A stretch of 64,000 bases of DNA from Pseudomonas sp. JAI120 (GTDB lineage Bacteria; Pseudomonadota; Gammaproteobacteria; Pseudomonadales; Pseudomonadaceae). Under the pieces are notes generated by a model. That model ran no database searches, was not told where the DNA came from, and saw nothing but the letters and a program-made list of their open reading frames with translations. Within the stretch, counting starts at the first letter, position 1. Every line of letters starts with the position of its first letter. Shown here one piece after another: positions 54,339 to 63,186 of the stretch. A program made the position numbers and the translations under genes. Location of the stretch: NCBI RefSeq assembly GCF_014207255.1, contig NZ_JACHCZ010000001.1, positions 1,104,592 to 1,168,591 on the forward strand, written 5' to 3'.

Positions 54339-54438
54339 AATTTAATCGTCAGTAAAATCAGGCGGTTGCTGGGTAAACAGGCGGACAACCGCCGTTTCAA
54401 ACCAGCAAAGTGTCCATCCACTGTTGGCTGGCAAACAG
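54335..54438. promoter_or_regulatory. Stacked inverted repeats upstream of sfnB
   Basis: Three inverted repeats: CCTGAATTTA/TAAAATCAGG (54335-54362, one mismatch), GGCGGTTG/CAACCGCC (54361-54368 and 54386-54393), and ACTGTT/AACAGT (54420-54425 and 54434-54439). The two farther ones are placed where an enhancer-binding activator could bind; the nearest overlaps the -24 element. Confidence 0.45.
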
Positions 54439-54519
54439 TTAGATCACCACATTGCGCACAAAGCGCACGGCGACGTCGCCGTCACTGCGATAGGCATGGG
54501 GCTGGTGGCTGGCCGTTGA
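54439..54519 (-). pseudogene. 3' fragment of a second XRE-cupin regulator gene
   Basis: About 25 codons ending in TAA at 54439 read SHQPHAYRSDGDVAVRFVRN then VVI. The intact XRE-cupin protein at 55238 ends SHQPHSYRNSEGGVVRFVRN then IVI. Homology stops near 54519 and no helix-turn-helix part remains. It is the tail of a deleted paralogue. Confidence 0.75.
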
Positions 54520-54740
54520 GGGATGGCATATCGGAGTTAAAGCGGGACTTTCAATAAACCAGATATTCGAAAGAAATACGGGGCTAGGCGGTCAAGCCGA
54601 GAAAAAATTATCCCAATAGTGTGGCGCCGTAAGCACTTGCACCGGCTACGATCTTGTTCCGACTCATTCGATACCCAACTTTAATACTCAGGGCGATGGC
54701 CCTGAGTATTGGCACCACTGGAGCCTATAGCAATCCAAGA
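54520..54740. other. Intergenic, AT-richer, with a strong hairpin
   Basis: No gene. AATACTCAGGGC (54683-54694) and GCCCTGAGTATT (54699-54710) form a perfect 12-bp stem with a GATG loop, 31 bp after the minus-strand orphan gene. It could be its terminator, though neither side has a clean T-tract. Confidence 0.5.
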
Positions 54741-55085
54741 TCATCTCGACACGCTATATGTATTCTCATCAGAGTAACCCAGTACTTCATCATTGAGCAT
54801 AACAAAATAACTGGCAACGACGGACTCCGTAAGGAATACGATATCAAACTTTAAAACAGCCTCATAACAGGGCTCCAACTTCTCAACCTCAAACCAGGAA
54901 GATGCAGTACCGTTTCCTTTCACACTCCAGTAAACCTTATGCCCTACCGATATCCCTGGATACTGCGGAATAACAATCCGACCTTTGCCACCGGTCACCT
55001 CGCTGTACTTCACAGTCTTGCCATCAGAGGGTCTTATTTCTGGAGCGGGTAACAGCTGCTCCCTGAGTAGGTGTTTTGATTTCAT
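54741..55085 (-). CDS. AT-rich orphan hypothetical protein
   Basis: A 114-residue protein (MKSKHLLREQLLPAPEIRPS...ENTYSVSR), rich in beta-prone residues (RIVIPQYPGISVGHKVYWSV), resembling one Ig-like repeat of a larger surface or adhesin-like protein. No signal peptide. GGAGG lies 8 bases before ATG 55085, so translation is plausible. Base composition is clearly more AT-rich than neighbours, suggesting transfer. Function unknown. Confidence 0.65.
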   Translation of the reverse strand: MKSKHLLREQLLPAPEIRPSDGKTVKYSEVTGGKGRIVIPQYPGISVGHKVYWSVKGNGTASSWFEVEKLEPCYEAVLKFDIVFLTESVVASYFVMLNDEVLGYSDENTYSVSR

Positions 55086-55237
55086 CAGTATTTCCTCCAT
55101 GAGGTGATAAAACCACCCAACATTCACTGGTTTAGCATGAATCGACTTTATTGAGTGGCAACACCGACTCTAGTCCCCTCTCCAAAGAATGTAAGCTGTG
55201 AAACCTGACAGTTGACAGGCATAAATAACACTGATCA

Positions 55238-55813
55238 TCAGATCACTATATTTCTCACGAACCGCACTACCCCACCCTCTGAGTTGCGATAAGAATGAGG
55301 CTGGTGGCTGGGAAACATGAAGAATTCGCCGGCATTGATGGCGTTTTCCTGCTCGCCCACCACCAACGTCAAGCTGCCTTCGAATACGAACACCTGCACG
55401 CTCCAACCTTCCGGGTCCGGCTCGGGGCTGTAGCGGTCCCCCGGCTCCAGACGCATTTCCCACAGCTCGACTTCGCGCCGGGCGTGAGCCCTGGCGAGCA
55501 ACACCGCCTTGCTGCCGGGAATCTCACCCGCCCAGGCCAGTTCATTGATGCGGCTGTGATCGCGCACATCCGGCGCCTGGATCAGGTCGCTGAACGCCAC
55601 ATCCAATGCTTCGGCCACGCGATCGAGGGTGGACAGGCTGACGTTCTTCTCCCCCGCCTCGATGGCAACGAGCATGCGCCGGCTGACCCCGGACTTTTCC
55701 GAGAGCGCGGTCTGGCTCAGGTCGGCGGCATGGCGCAGGCGACGAACGTTCTGGCTGACGTGCTGCAGGACCGAGGCCCGTTGTGGATTTTCTTTGTGCA
55801 CTATATTGCTCAT
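55238..55813 (-). CDS. XRE-family regulator with C-terminal cupin domain
   Basis: A 191-residue transcription factor: N-terminal XRE helix-turn-helix (LSQTALSEKSGVSRRMLVAI, residues about 31-50) and C-terminal cupin (EPDPEGWSVQVFVFEGSLTL; FFMFPSHQPHSYRNSEGG) that probably binds a small ligand or metal. Start MSNIVHKENP at 55813 has no Shine-Dalgarno; a TATACT -10 at 55834-55829 would give a near-leaderless mRNA. Divergent from an EamA exporter, its probable target. Confidence 0.88.
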   Translation of the reverse strand: MSNIVHKENPQRASVLQHVSQNVRRLRHAADLSQTALSEKSGVSRRMLVAIEAGEKNVSLSTLDRVAEALDVAFSDLIQAPDVRDHSRINELAWAGEIPGSKAVLLARAHARREVELWEMRLEPGDRYSPEPDPEGWSVQVFVFEGSLTLVVGEQENAINAGEFFMFPSHQPHSYRNSEGGVVRFVRNIVI

Positions 55814-55826
55814 TGGGTGGGTGTGC

Positions 55827-55838
55827 GCAGTATACTGC
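55827..55838. promoter_or_regulatory. Perfect palindrome with overlapping divergent -10 boxes
   Basis: GCAGTATACTGC is a perfect 12-bp palindrome. It contains TATACT on each strand, usable as -10 for the XRE-cupin gene (minus) and for the EamA gene (plus). A dimeric regulator here would silence both. Confidence 0.5.
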
Positions 55839-55894
55839 CCAGCGTGCGGCGCATTGTGCGGTCCGTGCCTTTCCCATGCAAGACCAGAGCCGCC

Positions 55895-56824
55895 ATGACT
55901 GCCCCGACCTCCCCTTCGCGTTTCAACCGCTTCAGCAAAGCCGAATGCATCCTGGTGTTTATCACCATGATTTGGGGCGGCACTTTTTTGCTGGTTCAGC
56001 ATGCCATGACCGTGAGCGGGCCGATGTTTTTCGTGGGCCTGCGCTTTGCGGCGGCGGCGATTGTGGTCGGGTTCTTTTCCTTGCGTACCCTACGCGACCT
56101 GACGTTGTTCGAATTGAAGGCGGGCGTGTTCATCGGCGTGGCGATCATGTTCGGCTACGGCTTGCAGACCATTGGCCTGCAGACGATCTTGAGCAGCCAG
56201 TCGGCGTTCATCACTGCACTGTATGTGCCGTTTGTGCCGCTGCTGCAATGGCTGGTGCTGGGCCGTCGCCCGGGGTTGATGCCGAGCATTGGCATCATGC
56301 TGGCGTTTGCCGGGTTGATGTTGTTGACCGGACCGGCGGGGGCTTCGCTGAATTTCAGCCCAGGTGAAATCGCCACCCTGATCGGTGCCGTGGCGATAGC
56401 GGCAGAGATCATCCTGATCAGTGCGTTCGCCGGGCAAGTGGACGTACGCCGGGTGACGGTGGTGCAACTGGCGACGGCGTCGCTGCTGTCGTTCCTGATG
56501 GTGGTGCCCATGGGCGAAGCGTTGCCAGGGTTCTCGTGGCTGCTGCTGTTCAGCGCGGTGGGCCTGGGCCTGACCAGTGCGGTGATCCAGGTCGCGATGA
56601 ACTGGGCGCAGCAGAGTGTTTCGCCGACGCGAGCCACGTTGATCTATGCCGGTGAGCCGGTGTGGGCAGGCGTAGTCGGGCGTATCGCCGGCGAGCGGTT
56701 CCCGCCGATTGCGATGCTGGGGGCGGCATTGATCGTGGTGGCGGTGATTGTGAGTGAGATGAAGACAAAAGGGCAAAAAGCCATCGAGCTGCAGGATGCG
56801 AGGGAACAGGAGCAACAGGGCTAG
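55895..56824 (+). CDS. EamA/DMT-family exporter
   Basis: A 309-residue drug/metabolite transporter with ten helices in two EamA repeats (LVFITMIWGGTFLLVQHAMT; GYGLQTIGLQTILSSQSAFI; PTRATLIYAGEPVWAGVVGR). Substrate unknown. I chose ATG 55895 (MTAPTSPSRF); the long in-frame extension upstream is the complement of the XRE-cupin gene. Likely controlled by that divergent regulator. Confidence 0.87.
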   Translation: MTAPTSPSRFNRFSKAECILVFITMIWGGTFLLVQHAMTVSGPMFFVGLRFAAAAIVVGFFSLRTLRDLTLFELKAGVFIGVAIMFGYGLQTIGLQTILSSQSAFITALYVPFVPLLQWLVLGRRPGLMPSIGIMLAFAGLMLLTGPAGASLNFSPGEIATLIGAVAIAAEIILISAFAGQVDVRRVTVVQLATASLLSFLMVVPMGEALPGFSWLLLFSAVGLGLTSAVIQVAMNWAQQSVSPTRATLIYAGEPVWAGVVGRIAGERFPPIAMLGAALIVVAVIVSEMKTKGQKAIELQDAREQEQQG

Positions 56825-56948
56825 GGTCCGAAACACTGCCAAATGGGATTATTCGACCTATCTTGTAGGATCCTGCCACATCTTGCCGTTTGGTGATCGT
56901 GAAAGCGGCACGTATGATGCATCCCAAACTCCCGCAGATTAGAAGCCT

Positions 56949-59870
56949 ATGTCCCTGATAGTTCTACTGCTTCTGCCGTTCATTGGCAGCTGTCTAGCGG
57001 CCTTGCTGCCGCACAATGCACGTAACACCGAATCCCTGCTGGCTGGCCTTGTGGCCCTGGTGGGAACCGTTCAAGTCGCCCTGCTCTACCCCCAGATCGC
57101 CCACGGTGGCGTGATCCGCGAAGAATTCATGTGGTTGCCCAGCCTTGGGCTGAACTTCGTGCTGCGCATGGATGGGTTTGCCTGGCTGTTCTCGATGCTG
57201 GTGCTCGGCATCGGCGCGCTGGTGTCTCTGTATGCGCGCTACTACATGTCACCGGACGATCCGGTGCCGCGTTTCTTCGCATTTTTCCTGGCCTTTATGG
57301 GCGCGATGCTCGGGCTGGTGATTTCCGGCAACCTGATCCAGATCGTGTTCTTCTGGGAACTGACCAGCCTGTTCTCGTTCCTGTTGATCGGCTACTGGCA
57401 CCACCGCGCCGATGCGCGTCGTGGTGCGTACATGGCGTTGATGGTCACCGGCGCGGGCGGCTTGTGCCTGCTGGCCGGGGTGATGCTGCTGGGGCATATC
57501 GTCGGCAGCTATGACCTGGATCGGGTGCTGGCCGCCGGCGACCAGATTCGCGCGCATTCGCTGTACCCGGTGATGCTCGCCCTGGTGCTGATCGGCGCGC
57601 TGAGCAAAAGCGCGCAGTTCCCGTTCCACTTCTGGCTGCCCCATGCCATGGCCGCACCGACCCCGGTGTCAGCCTATCTGCACTCGGCGACGATGGTGAA
57701 AGCCGGCGTGTTCCTGCTGGCCCGCCTGTGGCCGTCGCTGTCCGGCAGCGAAGAATGGTTCTGGATCGTCGGCGGTGCCGGCGCGCTCACCCTCCTTCTC
57801 GGCGCTTACTGCGCCATGTTCCAGAATGATCTCAAAGGCCTTTTAGCCTATTCCACCATCAGCCACCTCGGGCTGATCACCCTGCTGCTGGGCCTCAACA
57901 GCCCGCTGGCCGCTGTCGCCGCCGTGTTCCACATCCTCAATCACGCCACTTTCAAGGCCTCGCTGTTTATGGCGGCAGGCATCATCGACCACGAAAGCGG
58001 CACGCGGGACATCCGCAAACTCAGCGGGCTGGTGCGGTTGATCCCGTTTACCGCGACCTTGGCGATGGTGGCCAGCGCATCCATGGCGGGCGTGCCATTG
58101 CTCAATGGTTTCCTGTCAAAAGAGATGTTCTTCGCCGAAACCGTGTTCATTACCTCGACCGCCTGGGTGGAGTTCGCCCTGCCGTTGATCGCAACCATCG
58201 CCGGTACGTTCAGCGTGGCCTACGCCCTGCGCTTTACCGTGGATGTGTTCTTCGGCCCGCCCGCCACCGACTTACCCCACACGCCTCACGAACCCCCGCG
58301 CTGGATGCGCGCCCCGGTTGAGCTGCTGGTATTCACCTGCCTGCTGGTGGGGATCTTCCCAGCTCAGGTGGTCGGTTCGATCCTCGCGGCCGCAGCGCTG
58401 CCGGTGGTCGGCGGCGTGCTGCCGGAATATAGCCTGGCGATCTGGCATGGCTGGAATGCGCCGATGATCATGAGCCTGGTGGCCATGTCCGGTGGCGTGG
58501 TGCTCTACCTGCTGTTGCGCAAACAACTCAAGCGCGGCCGCTTCAAGTACCCGCCGGTCATCAGCTACTTCAACGGCAAGCGCGGCTTCGAGCGCAGCCT
58601 GGTGGTGATGATGCGCGGCGTGCGCAGGATCGAGAAACGCATCAGCACCAAGCGCCTCCAGACCCAATTGTTCCTGTTGGTGATCGTCGCAGTGATCGGC
58701 GCCATGATCCCGATGATCAACAGCGGCCTTACCTGGGGCGACCGGCCGAAGATCCCGGGCTCCATCGTGTTCGTCACCCTGTGGCTGCTGGCGATCGCCT
58801 GTGCCCTGGGCGCCGCCTGGCAAGCCAAGTATCACCGGCTCGCGGCCCTGACCATGGTCAGCGTGTGCGGCCTGATGACCTGCATCACCTTCGTGTGGTT
58901 CTCGGCACCGGACCTGGCGCTGACGCAGTTGGTGGTAGAAGTCGTCACCACCGTGCTGATCCTGCTGGGCCTGCGCTGGCTGCCTCGGCGGATCGAAGAG
59001 GTATCGCCACTGCCCGGTTCGCTGCGCAAGGCCCGCATCCGTCGTCTGCGCGACTTCCTGCTGTCCACCGTGGTGGGCGGCGGGATGGCGTTGCTGTCCT
59101 ACGCGATGCTGACGCGCCAGACGCCCAACGATATTTCCTCGTTCTACTTGAGCCGCGCCCTGCCCGAAGGGGGTGGCAGCAATGTGGTGAACGTGATGCT
59201 GGTGGACTTCCGTGGCTTCGATACCCTCGGCGAAATCACCGTACTCGGCGCCGTGGCGCTGACCGTCTACGCCCTGCTGCGGCGCTTCCGCCCGTCCAAG
59301 GAAAGTATGCAACTGCCCTCGCAACAGCGGCAGTTGGCACCCGACGTGGCCACCGACCTGGTCAACCCGCGCCAGGCCAGCGACACCGCACTAGGCTTCA
59401 TGATGGTGCCGGCGGTGCTGGTGCGCCTGCTGCTGCCGATTGCGCTGGTGGTGTCGTTCTACCTGTTCATGCGCGGCCACAACCAACCGGGCGGCGGGTT
59501 TGTCGCGGGCCTGGTGATGTCGGTGGCGTTTATCCTGCAATACATGGTCGCCGGCACCCAATGGGTCGAGGCGCAGATGAGCCTGCGGCCGATGCGCTGG
59601 ATGGGCTTCGGCCTGTTCTCGGCGACGCTGACCGGGATCGGCGCGTTGTTTGTCGGCTACCCGTTCCTCACCACCCACACTTGGCATTTCAGCCTGCCGC
59701 TGCTGGGCGATATTCATATCGCCAGCGCGTTGTTCTTCGACGTCGGCGTGTACGCCATGGTCGTCGGCTCGACGCTGCTGATGCTCACCGCCCTCGGCCA
59801 CCAGTCGGTGCGTGCGCATAAACCGAGCAACCAGGCCAAAGTAGTCGCCGCCACCGAAGGAGCCGCCTGA
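56949..59870 (+). CDS. mrpA: Monovalent cation/H+ antiporter subunit A (fused A-B)
   Basis: Mrp/Pha/Sha antiporter subunit A, 973 residues. The N-terminal NuoL-like proton channel (FPFHFWLPHAMAAPTPVSAY; KGLLAYSTISHLGLITLL) is followed by the MrpA-specific domain and a C-terminal MnhB-like domain (YLFMRGHNQPGGGFVAGLVM). This is the fused AB form of six-gene operons. The complex exports Na+ or K+ for protons and aids alkali and salt tolerance. Its TGA overlaps the next ATG by one base. Confidence 0.95.
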   Translation: MSLIVLLLLPFIGSCLAALLPHNARNTESLLAGLVALVGTVQVALLYPQIAHGGVIREEFMWLPSLGLNFVLRMDGFAWLFSMLVLGIGALVSLYARYYMSPDDPVPRFFAFFLAFMGAMLGLVISGNLIQIVFFWELTSLFSFLLIGYWHHRADARRGAYMALMVTGAGGLCLLAGVMLLGHIVGSYDLDRVLAAGDQIRAHSLYPVMLALVLIGALSKSAQFPFHFWLPHAMAAPTPVSAYLHSATMVKAGVFLLARLWPSLSGSEEWFWIVGGAGALTLLLGAYCAMFQNDLKGLLAYSTISHLGLITLLLGLNSPLAAVAAVFHILNHATFKASLFMAAGIIDHESGTRDIRKLSGLVRLIPFTATLAMVASASMAGVPLLNGFLSKEMFFAETVFITSTAWVEFALPLIATIAGTFSVAYALRFTVDVFFGPPATDLPHTPHEPPRWMRAPVELLVFTCLLVGIFPAQVVGSILAAAALPVVGGVLPEYSLAIWHGWNAPMIMSLVAMSGGVVLYLLLRKQLKRGRFKYPPVISYFNGKRGFERSLVVMMRGVRRIEKRISTKRLQTQLFLLVIVAVIGAMIPMINSGLTWGDRPKIPGSIVFVTLWLLAIACALGAAWQAKYHRLAALTMVSVCGLMTCITFVWFSAPDLALTQLVVEVVTTVLILLGLRWLPRRIEEVSPLPGSLRKARIRRLRDFLLSTVVGGGMALLSYAMLTRQTPNDISSFYLSRALPEGGGSNVVNVMLVDFRGFDTLGEITVLGAVALTVYALLRRFRPSKESMQLPSQQRQLAPDVATDLVNPRQASDTALGFMMVPAVLVRLLLPIALVVSFYLFMRGHNQPGGGFVAGLVMSVAFILQYMVAGTQWVEAQMSLRPMRWMGFGLFSATLTGIGALFVGYPFLTTHTWHFSLPLLGDIHIASALFFDVGVYAMVVGSTLLMLTALGHQSVRAHKPSNQAKVVAATEGAA

Positions 59871-60214
59871 TGGAAGAAGTCATCGCAATTGCCATTGGGG
59901 TCCTGGCGGCCTCCGGCGTCTGGTTGATCCTGCGGCCACGGACGTTCCAGGTGGTGATGGGCCTTTGCCTGCTGTCCTACGGGGTCAACCTGTTCATTTT
60001 CAGCATGGGCAGCCTGTTTATCGGCAAGGAGCCAATCATCAAGGACGGCGTGCCGCAAGACCTGCTCAACTACACCGACCCCCTGCCCCAGGCCCTGGTG
60101 CTCACGGCCATCGTGATCAGCTTCGCCATGACTGCGCTGTTCCTGGTGGTGCTGCTGGCGTCACGGGGCCTGACCGGCACTGACCATGTGGACGGCCGGG
60201 AGCCCAAGGAATGA
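59870..60214 (+). CDS. mrpC: Cation/H+ antiporter subunit C
   Basis: NuoK-like small subunit, 114 residues, three helices (MEEVIAIAIGVLAASGVWLI; VVMGLCLLSYGVNLFIFSMG; ALVLTAIVISFAMTALFLVV). It overlaps mrpA by one base and mrpD by four. Confidence 0.94.
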   Translation: MEEVIAIAIGVLAASGVWLILRPRTFQVVMGLCLLSYGVNLFIFSMGSLFIGKEPIIKDGVPQDLLNYTDPLPQALVLTAIVISFAMTALFLVVLLASRGLTGTDHVDGREPKE

Positions 60215-61893
60215 ATTGGGTCAACCAACTGATCGTCGCCCCCATCCTGCTGCCGTTGCTCACCGCCGCGCTGATGCTGATGCTCGGTGAAAAACGCCGC
60301 CCGCTCAAAGCCAAGATCAATCTGTTCTCCAGCCTGATCGGTCTGGGCATTGCCGTTTTGCTGCTGTACTGGACGCAACAAGGTGGCCCCGGCTCGATTG
60401 GCGTCTACCTGCCGGGCAACTGGCAGGTGCCGTTCGGTATCGTGCTGGTGGTGGACCAACTCTCGGCATTGATGCTGGTGCTCACCGGGATCATCGGCGT
60501 GAGTGCGCTGCTGTTCGCCATGGCCCGTTGGGACCGTGCCGGCACCAGTTTCCATGCGCTGTTCCAGATCCAGATGATGGGCCTGTACGGCGCGTTCCTC
60601 ACGGCGGACCTGTTCAACCTGTTCGTGTTCTTCGAGGTGCTGCTGGCGGCGTCCTACGGCTTGATGCTGCACGGCTCGGGCCGGGCGCGGGTGTCGTCGG
60701 GCCTGCATTACATCGCGATCAACCTGCTGGCGTCGTCGTTGTTCCTGATTGGCGCGGCGATGATCTACGGCGTCACCGGTACGCTGAATTTCGCTGATCT
60801 GGCGCTGAAAATCCCACTCGTGCCCGAGGCCGATCGCGGCCTGCTGCATGCCGGTGCGGCGATCCTCGCCACCGCATTCCTGGCCAAGGCCGGCATGTGG
60901 CCGCTGAACTTCTGGCTGGCCCCCGCCTACTCCTCGGCCAGTGCGCCGGTGGCGGCGATGTTCGCGATCATGACCAAGGTCGGCGTGTACACCGTGCTGC
61001 GCCTGTGGACCCTGCTGTTCTCCGGCCAGGCCGGCGCGTCGGCATTGTTCGGCGGCGACTGGCTGGTGTACGGCGGCATGGCCACGATCATCTGCGCGGC
61101 GCTGGCAATGCTGGCGGCGCAGCGACTGGAGCGCATGGCCAGCTTGAGCATCCTGGTCTCGGCCGGGATCCTGCTGTCGGCCGTTGGTTTCGCCCAGCCA
61201 AGCCTGACCGCCGGAGCGCTGTTCTATCTGGTCAGCTCCACGCTGGCGTTGAGCGCGCTGTTCCTGCTGGCCGAATTGATCGAACGTTCGCGCTCGGCCA
61301 ACGACCTGCCGCTGGATGAAGAGATCGACGCACTGCCCAAGGCCATGGAATCCCTGCATCCGCGCCCTGGCGTCAACCTGGATGACGAGCAGAAAGCCGT
61401 GGTCGGCCAGGTAATCCCGTGGACCATGGCCTTCCTTGGCTTGAGCTTTGTCGCCTGCGCCCTGCTGATTATCGGCATGCCGCCGCTGTCCGGGTTTATC
61501 GGCAAGCTCAGCCTGTTGAGTGCGCTGGTTAATCCTCTGGGCCTGGGCGTCAGTGTGGATGAACCTGTTCGTCCTGCGGCCTGGGGCCTGGTGGCGCTGT
61601 TGATCCTCTCTGGCCTGGCCTCGCTGATCGCTTTCGCCCGCCTGGGCATCCAGCGTTTCTGGACCCCGGAAGAGCGCCCATCGCCCTTGCTGCGCCGCTA
61701 TGAATGCGTGCCGATCTTCTTCCTGCTGGGCCTGAGCATCCTGCTGACCTTCAAGGCCGAGCCGCTGATGCGCTACACCCAGGCTACTGCCCAGAGCCTG
61801 AACAATCCGGAGAACTACGTCATGGCGGTGATGGCGACCCGCCCGGTTCCAAGCCCCGAAGCCAAGACCGCCGCCCTGGAGGTGCAACCATGA
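60211..61893 (+). CDS. mrpD: Cation/H+ antiporter subunit D
   Basis: NuoM/N-like proton-translocating subunit, 560 residues, with FNLFVFFEVLLAASYGLMLH carrying the conserved Glu and LAKAGMWPLNFWLAPAYSSA. A hydrophilic insertion sits near residue 365 (SLHPRPGVNLDDEQKAVVGQ), common in this subunit. It overlaps mrpC and mrpE by 4 bp each. Confidence 0.94.
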   Translation: MNWVNQLIVAPILLPLLTAALMLMLGEKRRPLKAKINLFSSLIGLGIAVLLLYWTQQGGPGSIGVYLPGNWQVPFGIVLVVDQLSALMLVLTGIIGVSALLFAMARWDRAGTSFHALFQIQMMGLYGAFLTADLFNLFVFFEVLLAASYGLMLHGSGRARVSSGLHYIAINLLASSLFLIGAAMIYGVTGTLNFADLALKIPLVPEADRGLLHAGAAILATAFLAKAGMWPLNFWLAPAYSSASAPVAAMFAIMTKVGVYTVLRLWTLLFSGQAGASALFGGDWLVYGGMATIICAALAMLAAQRLERMASLSILVSAGILLSAVGFAQPSLTAGALFYLVSSTLALSALFLLAELIERSRSANDLPLDEEIDALPKAMESLHPRPGVNLDDEQKAVVGQVIPWTMAFLGLSFVACALLIIGMPPLSGFIGKLSLLSALVNPLGLGVSVDEPVRPAAWGLVALLILSGLASLIAFARLGIQRFWTPEERPSPLLRRYECVPIFFLLGLSILLTFKAEPLMRYTQATAQSLNNPENYVMAVMATRPVPSPEAKTAALEVQP

Positions 61894-62378
61894 AGCGCCT
61901 GTTGCCTGCCCCGTGGTTGTCGCTGGCATTGTGGTTGCTGTGGCTGGTGCTGAACCTGTCCGTCAGCCCCGGCAACCTGCTGCTGGGCGCGCTGCTGGGC
62001 TTTCTCGCACCGCTGCTGATGGCGCCGCTGCGCCCGCTGCCGATCCGCGTCCGCCGCCCCGGCGTGATCATCCGCCTGTTCTTCGTGGTCGGCCGCGATG
62101 TGATCGTCTCCAACCTGCAAGTGGCCTGGGGCGTGCTGATGTGCGGTTCACGCCCACCGCGTTCGCACTTCGTCAAAATCCCCCTGAACCTGCGCGACCC
62201 CAACGGCCTCGCCGCCCTGTCGATGATCACCACCGTGGTCCCCGGCACCATCTGGTCGGAACTGGCGCTGGACCGCAGCATCCTGCTGCTGCACGTGTTC
62301 GACCTGGAGGATGAAGCGGCGTTTATCGAACACTTCAAAAGCGCCTACGAGCGGCCATTGATGGAGATCTTCGAATGA
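61890..62378 (+). CDS. mrpE: Cation/H+ antiporter subunit E
   Basis: A 162-residue membrane subunit with N-terminal helices (LSLALWLLWLVLNLSVSPGN; LLLGALLGFLAPLLMAPLRP) and the conserved LSMITTVVPGTIWSELALDR region. I chose ATG 61890 (MKRLLPAPWL), overlapping the mrpD stop. Confidence 0.93.
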   Translation: MKRLLPAPWLSLALWLLWLVLNLSVSPGNLLLGALLGFLAPLLMAPLRPLPIRVRRPGVIIRLFFVVGRDVIVSNLQVAWGVLMCGSRPPRSHFVKIPLNLRDPNGLAALSMITTVVPGTIWSELALDRSILLLHVFDLEDEAAFIEHFKSAYERPLMEIFE

Positions 62379-62653
62379 GCCCCCTGCTCTCCAATGCGAT
62401 CCTGTTCAGCCTGTTCCTGTTCTCACTGGCCATGGTGCTGACGTTAATCCGCCTGTTCAAAGGCCCTTCAGCTCAAGACCGGGTACTGGCGCTGGACTAT
62501 CTGTACATCCTGGCGATGCTGATGATGCTGGTGCTCGGTATTCGTTATGCCAGTGACACCTACTTTGAAGCGGCGCTGCTGATTGCGCTGTTCGGCTTCG
62601 TGGGCTCGTTTGCCCTGGCGAAATTCCTGCTGCGTGGGGAGGTAATTGAATGA
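62375..62653 (+). CDS. mrpF: Cation/H+ antiporter subunit F
   Basis: A 92-residue, three-helix subunit with the family segment RLFKGPSAQDRVLALDYLYI. It overlaps mrpE and mrpG by 4 bp. Confidence 0.93.
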   Translation: MSPLLSNAILFSLFLFSLAMVLTLIRLFKGPSAQDRVLALDYLYILAMLMMLVLGIRYASDTYFEAALLIALFGFVGSFALAKFLLRGEVIE

Positions 62654-62988
62654 TGCCGTTATGGATGGAAATCGTCGTCGCGGTCCTGCTGGTGTTGAGC
62701 AGCGTGTTCGCACTGATCGGCGCGATTGGCTTGCTGCGCATGAAAGACTTCTTCCAGCGCATGCACCCGCCTGCACTGGCCTCGACGCTGGGCGCGTGGT
62801 GCGTGGCGTTGGCGTCGATCATCTACTTTTCGGTGCTCAAGTCCGGGCCGGTGTTGCACGGGTGGTTGATACCGATTTTGTTGGCGATCACCGTGCCGGT
62901 GACCACGTTGCTGCTGGCGCGTACGGCGCTGTTTCGCAAGCGCATGGCCGGTGATGATGTACCGGCTGAGGTCAGCAGCCGCCGCTGA
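62650..62988 (+). CDS. mrpG: Cation/H+ antiporter subunit G
   Basis: A 112-residue, three-helix subunit with the MnhG core AIGLLRMKDFFQRMHPPALA. Last gene of the mrpACDEFG operon; a REPIN and a terminator follow. Confidence 0.93.
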   Translation: MMPLWMEIVVAVLLVLSSVFALIGAIGLLRMKDFFQRMHPPALASTLGAWCVALASIIYFSVLKSGPVLHGWLIPILLAITVPVTTLLLARTALFRKRMAGDDVPAEVSSRR

Positions 62989-63013
62989 TTTATGAAGCTG
63001 ACACAGTAAAAAA

Positions 63014-63101
63014 TGTGGGAGAGGCTTGCTCCCGATGGCGGTGGGCCAGCTACAGATGAGCTGACTGGTCCACTGTTATCGGGAGCAAGCCCCCTCCCAC
63101 A
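63014..63101. repeat. REPIN after the mrp operon
   Basis: TGTGGGAGAGGCTTGCTCCCGATGGC-type left REP and its inverted partner ending CCCCTCCCACA. The left arm has one change (GAGAGG). Inner segments CCGATGGCGGTGG and CCACTGTTATCGG pair imperfectly. Confidence 0.85.
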
Positions 63102-63138
63102 CTGAACCGGGTGAGCCGCTCACTAAAACGGTACGCAA

Positions 63139-63169
63139 AAAAACGCCCCGAACCAGTCGGGGCGTTTTT
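63139..63169. terminator. Bidirectional terminator between mrpG and cysS
   Basis: AAACGCCCCGA and TCGGGGCGTTT pair around ACCAG, with A and T runs on the two sides. Confidence 0.92.
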
Positions 63170-63186
63170 CATCCGGCGTTTGCCAA

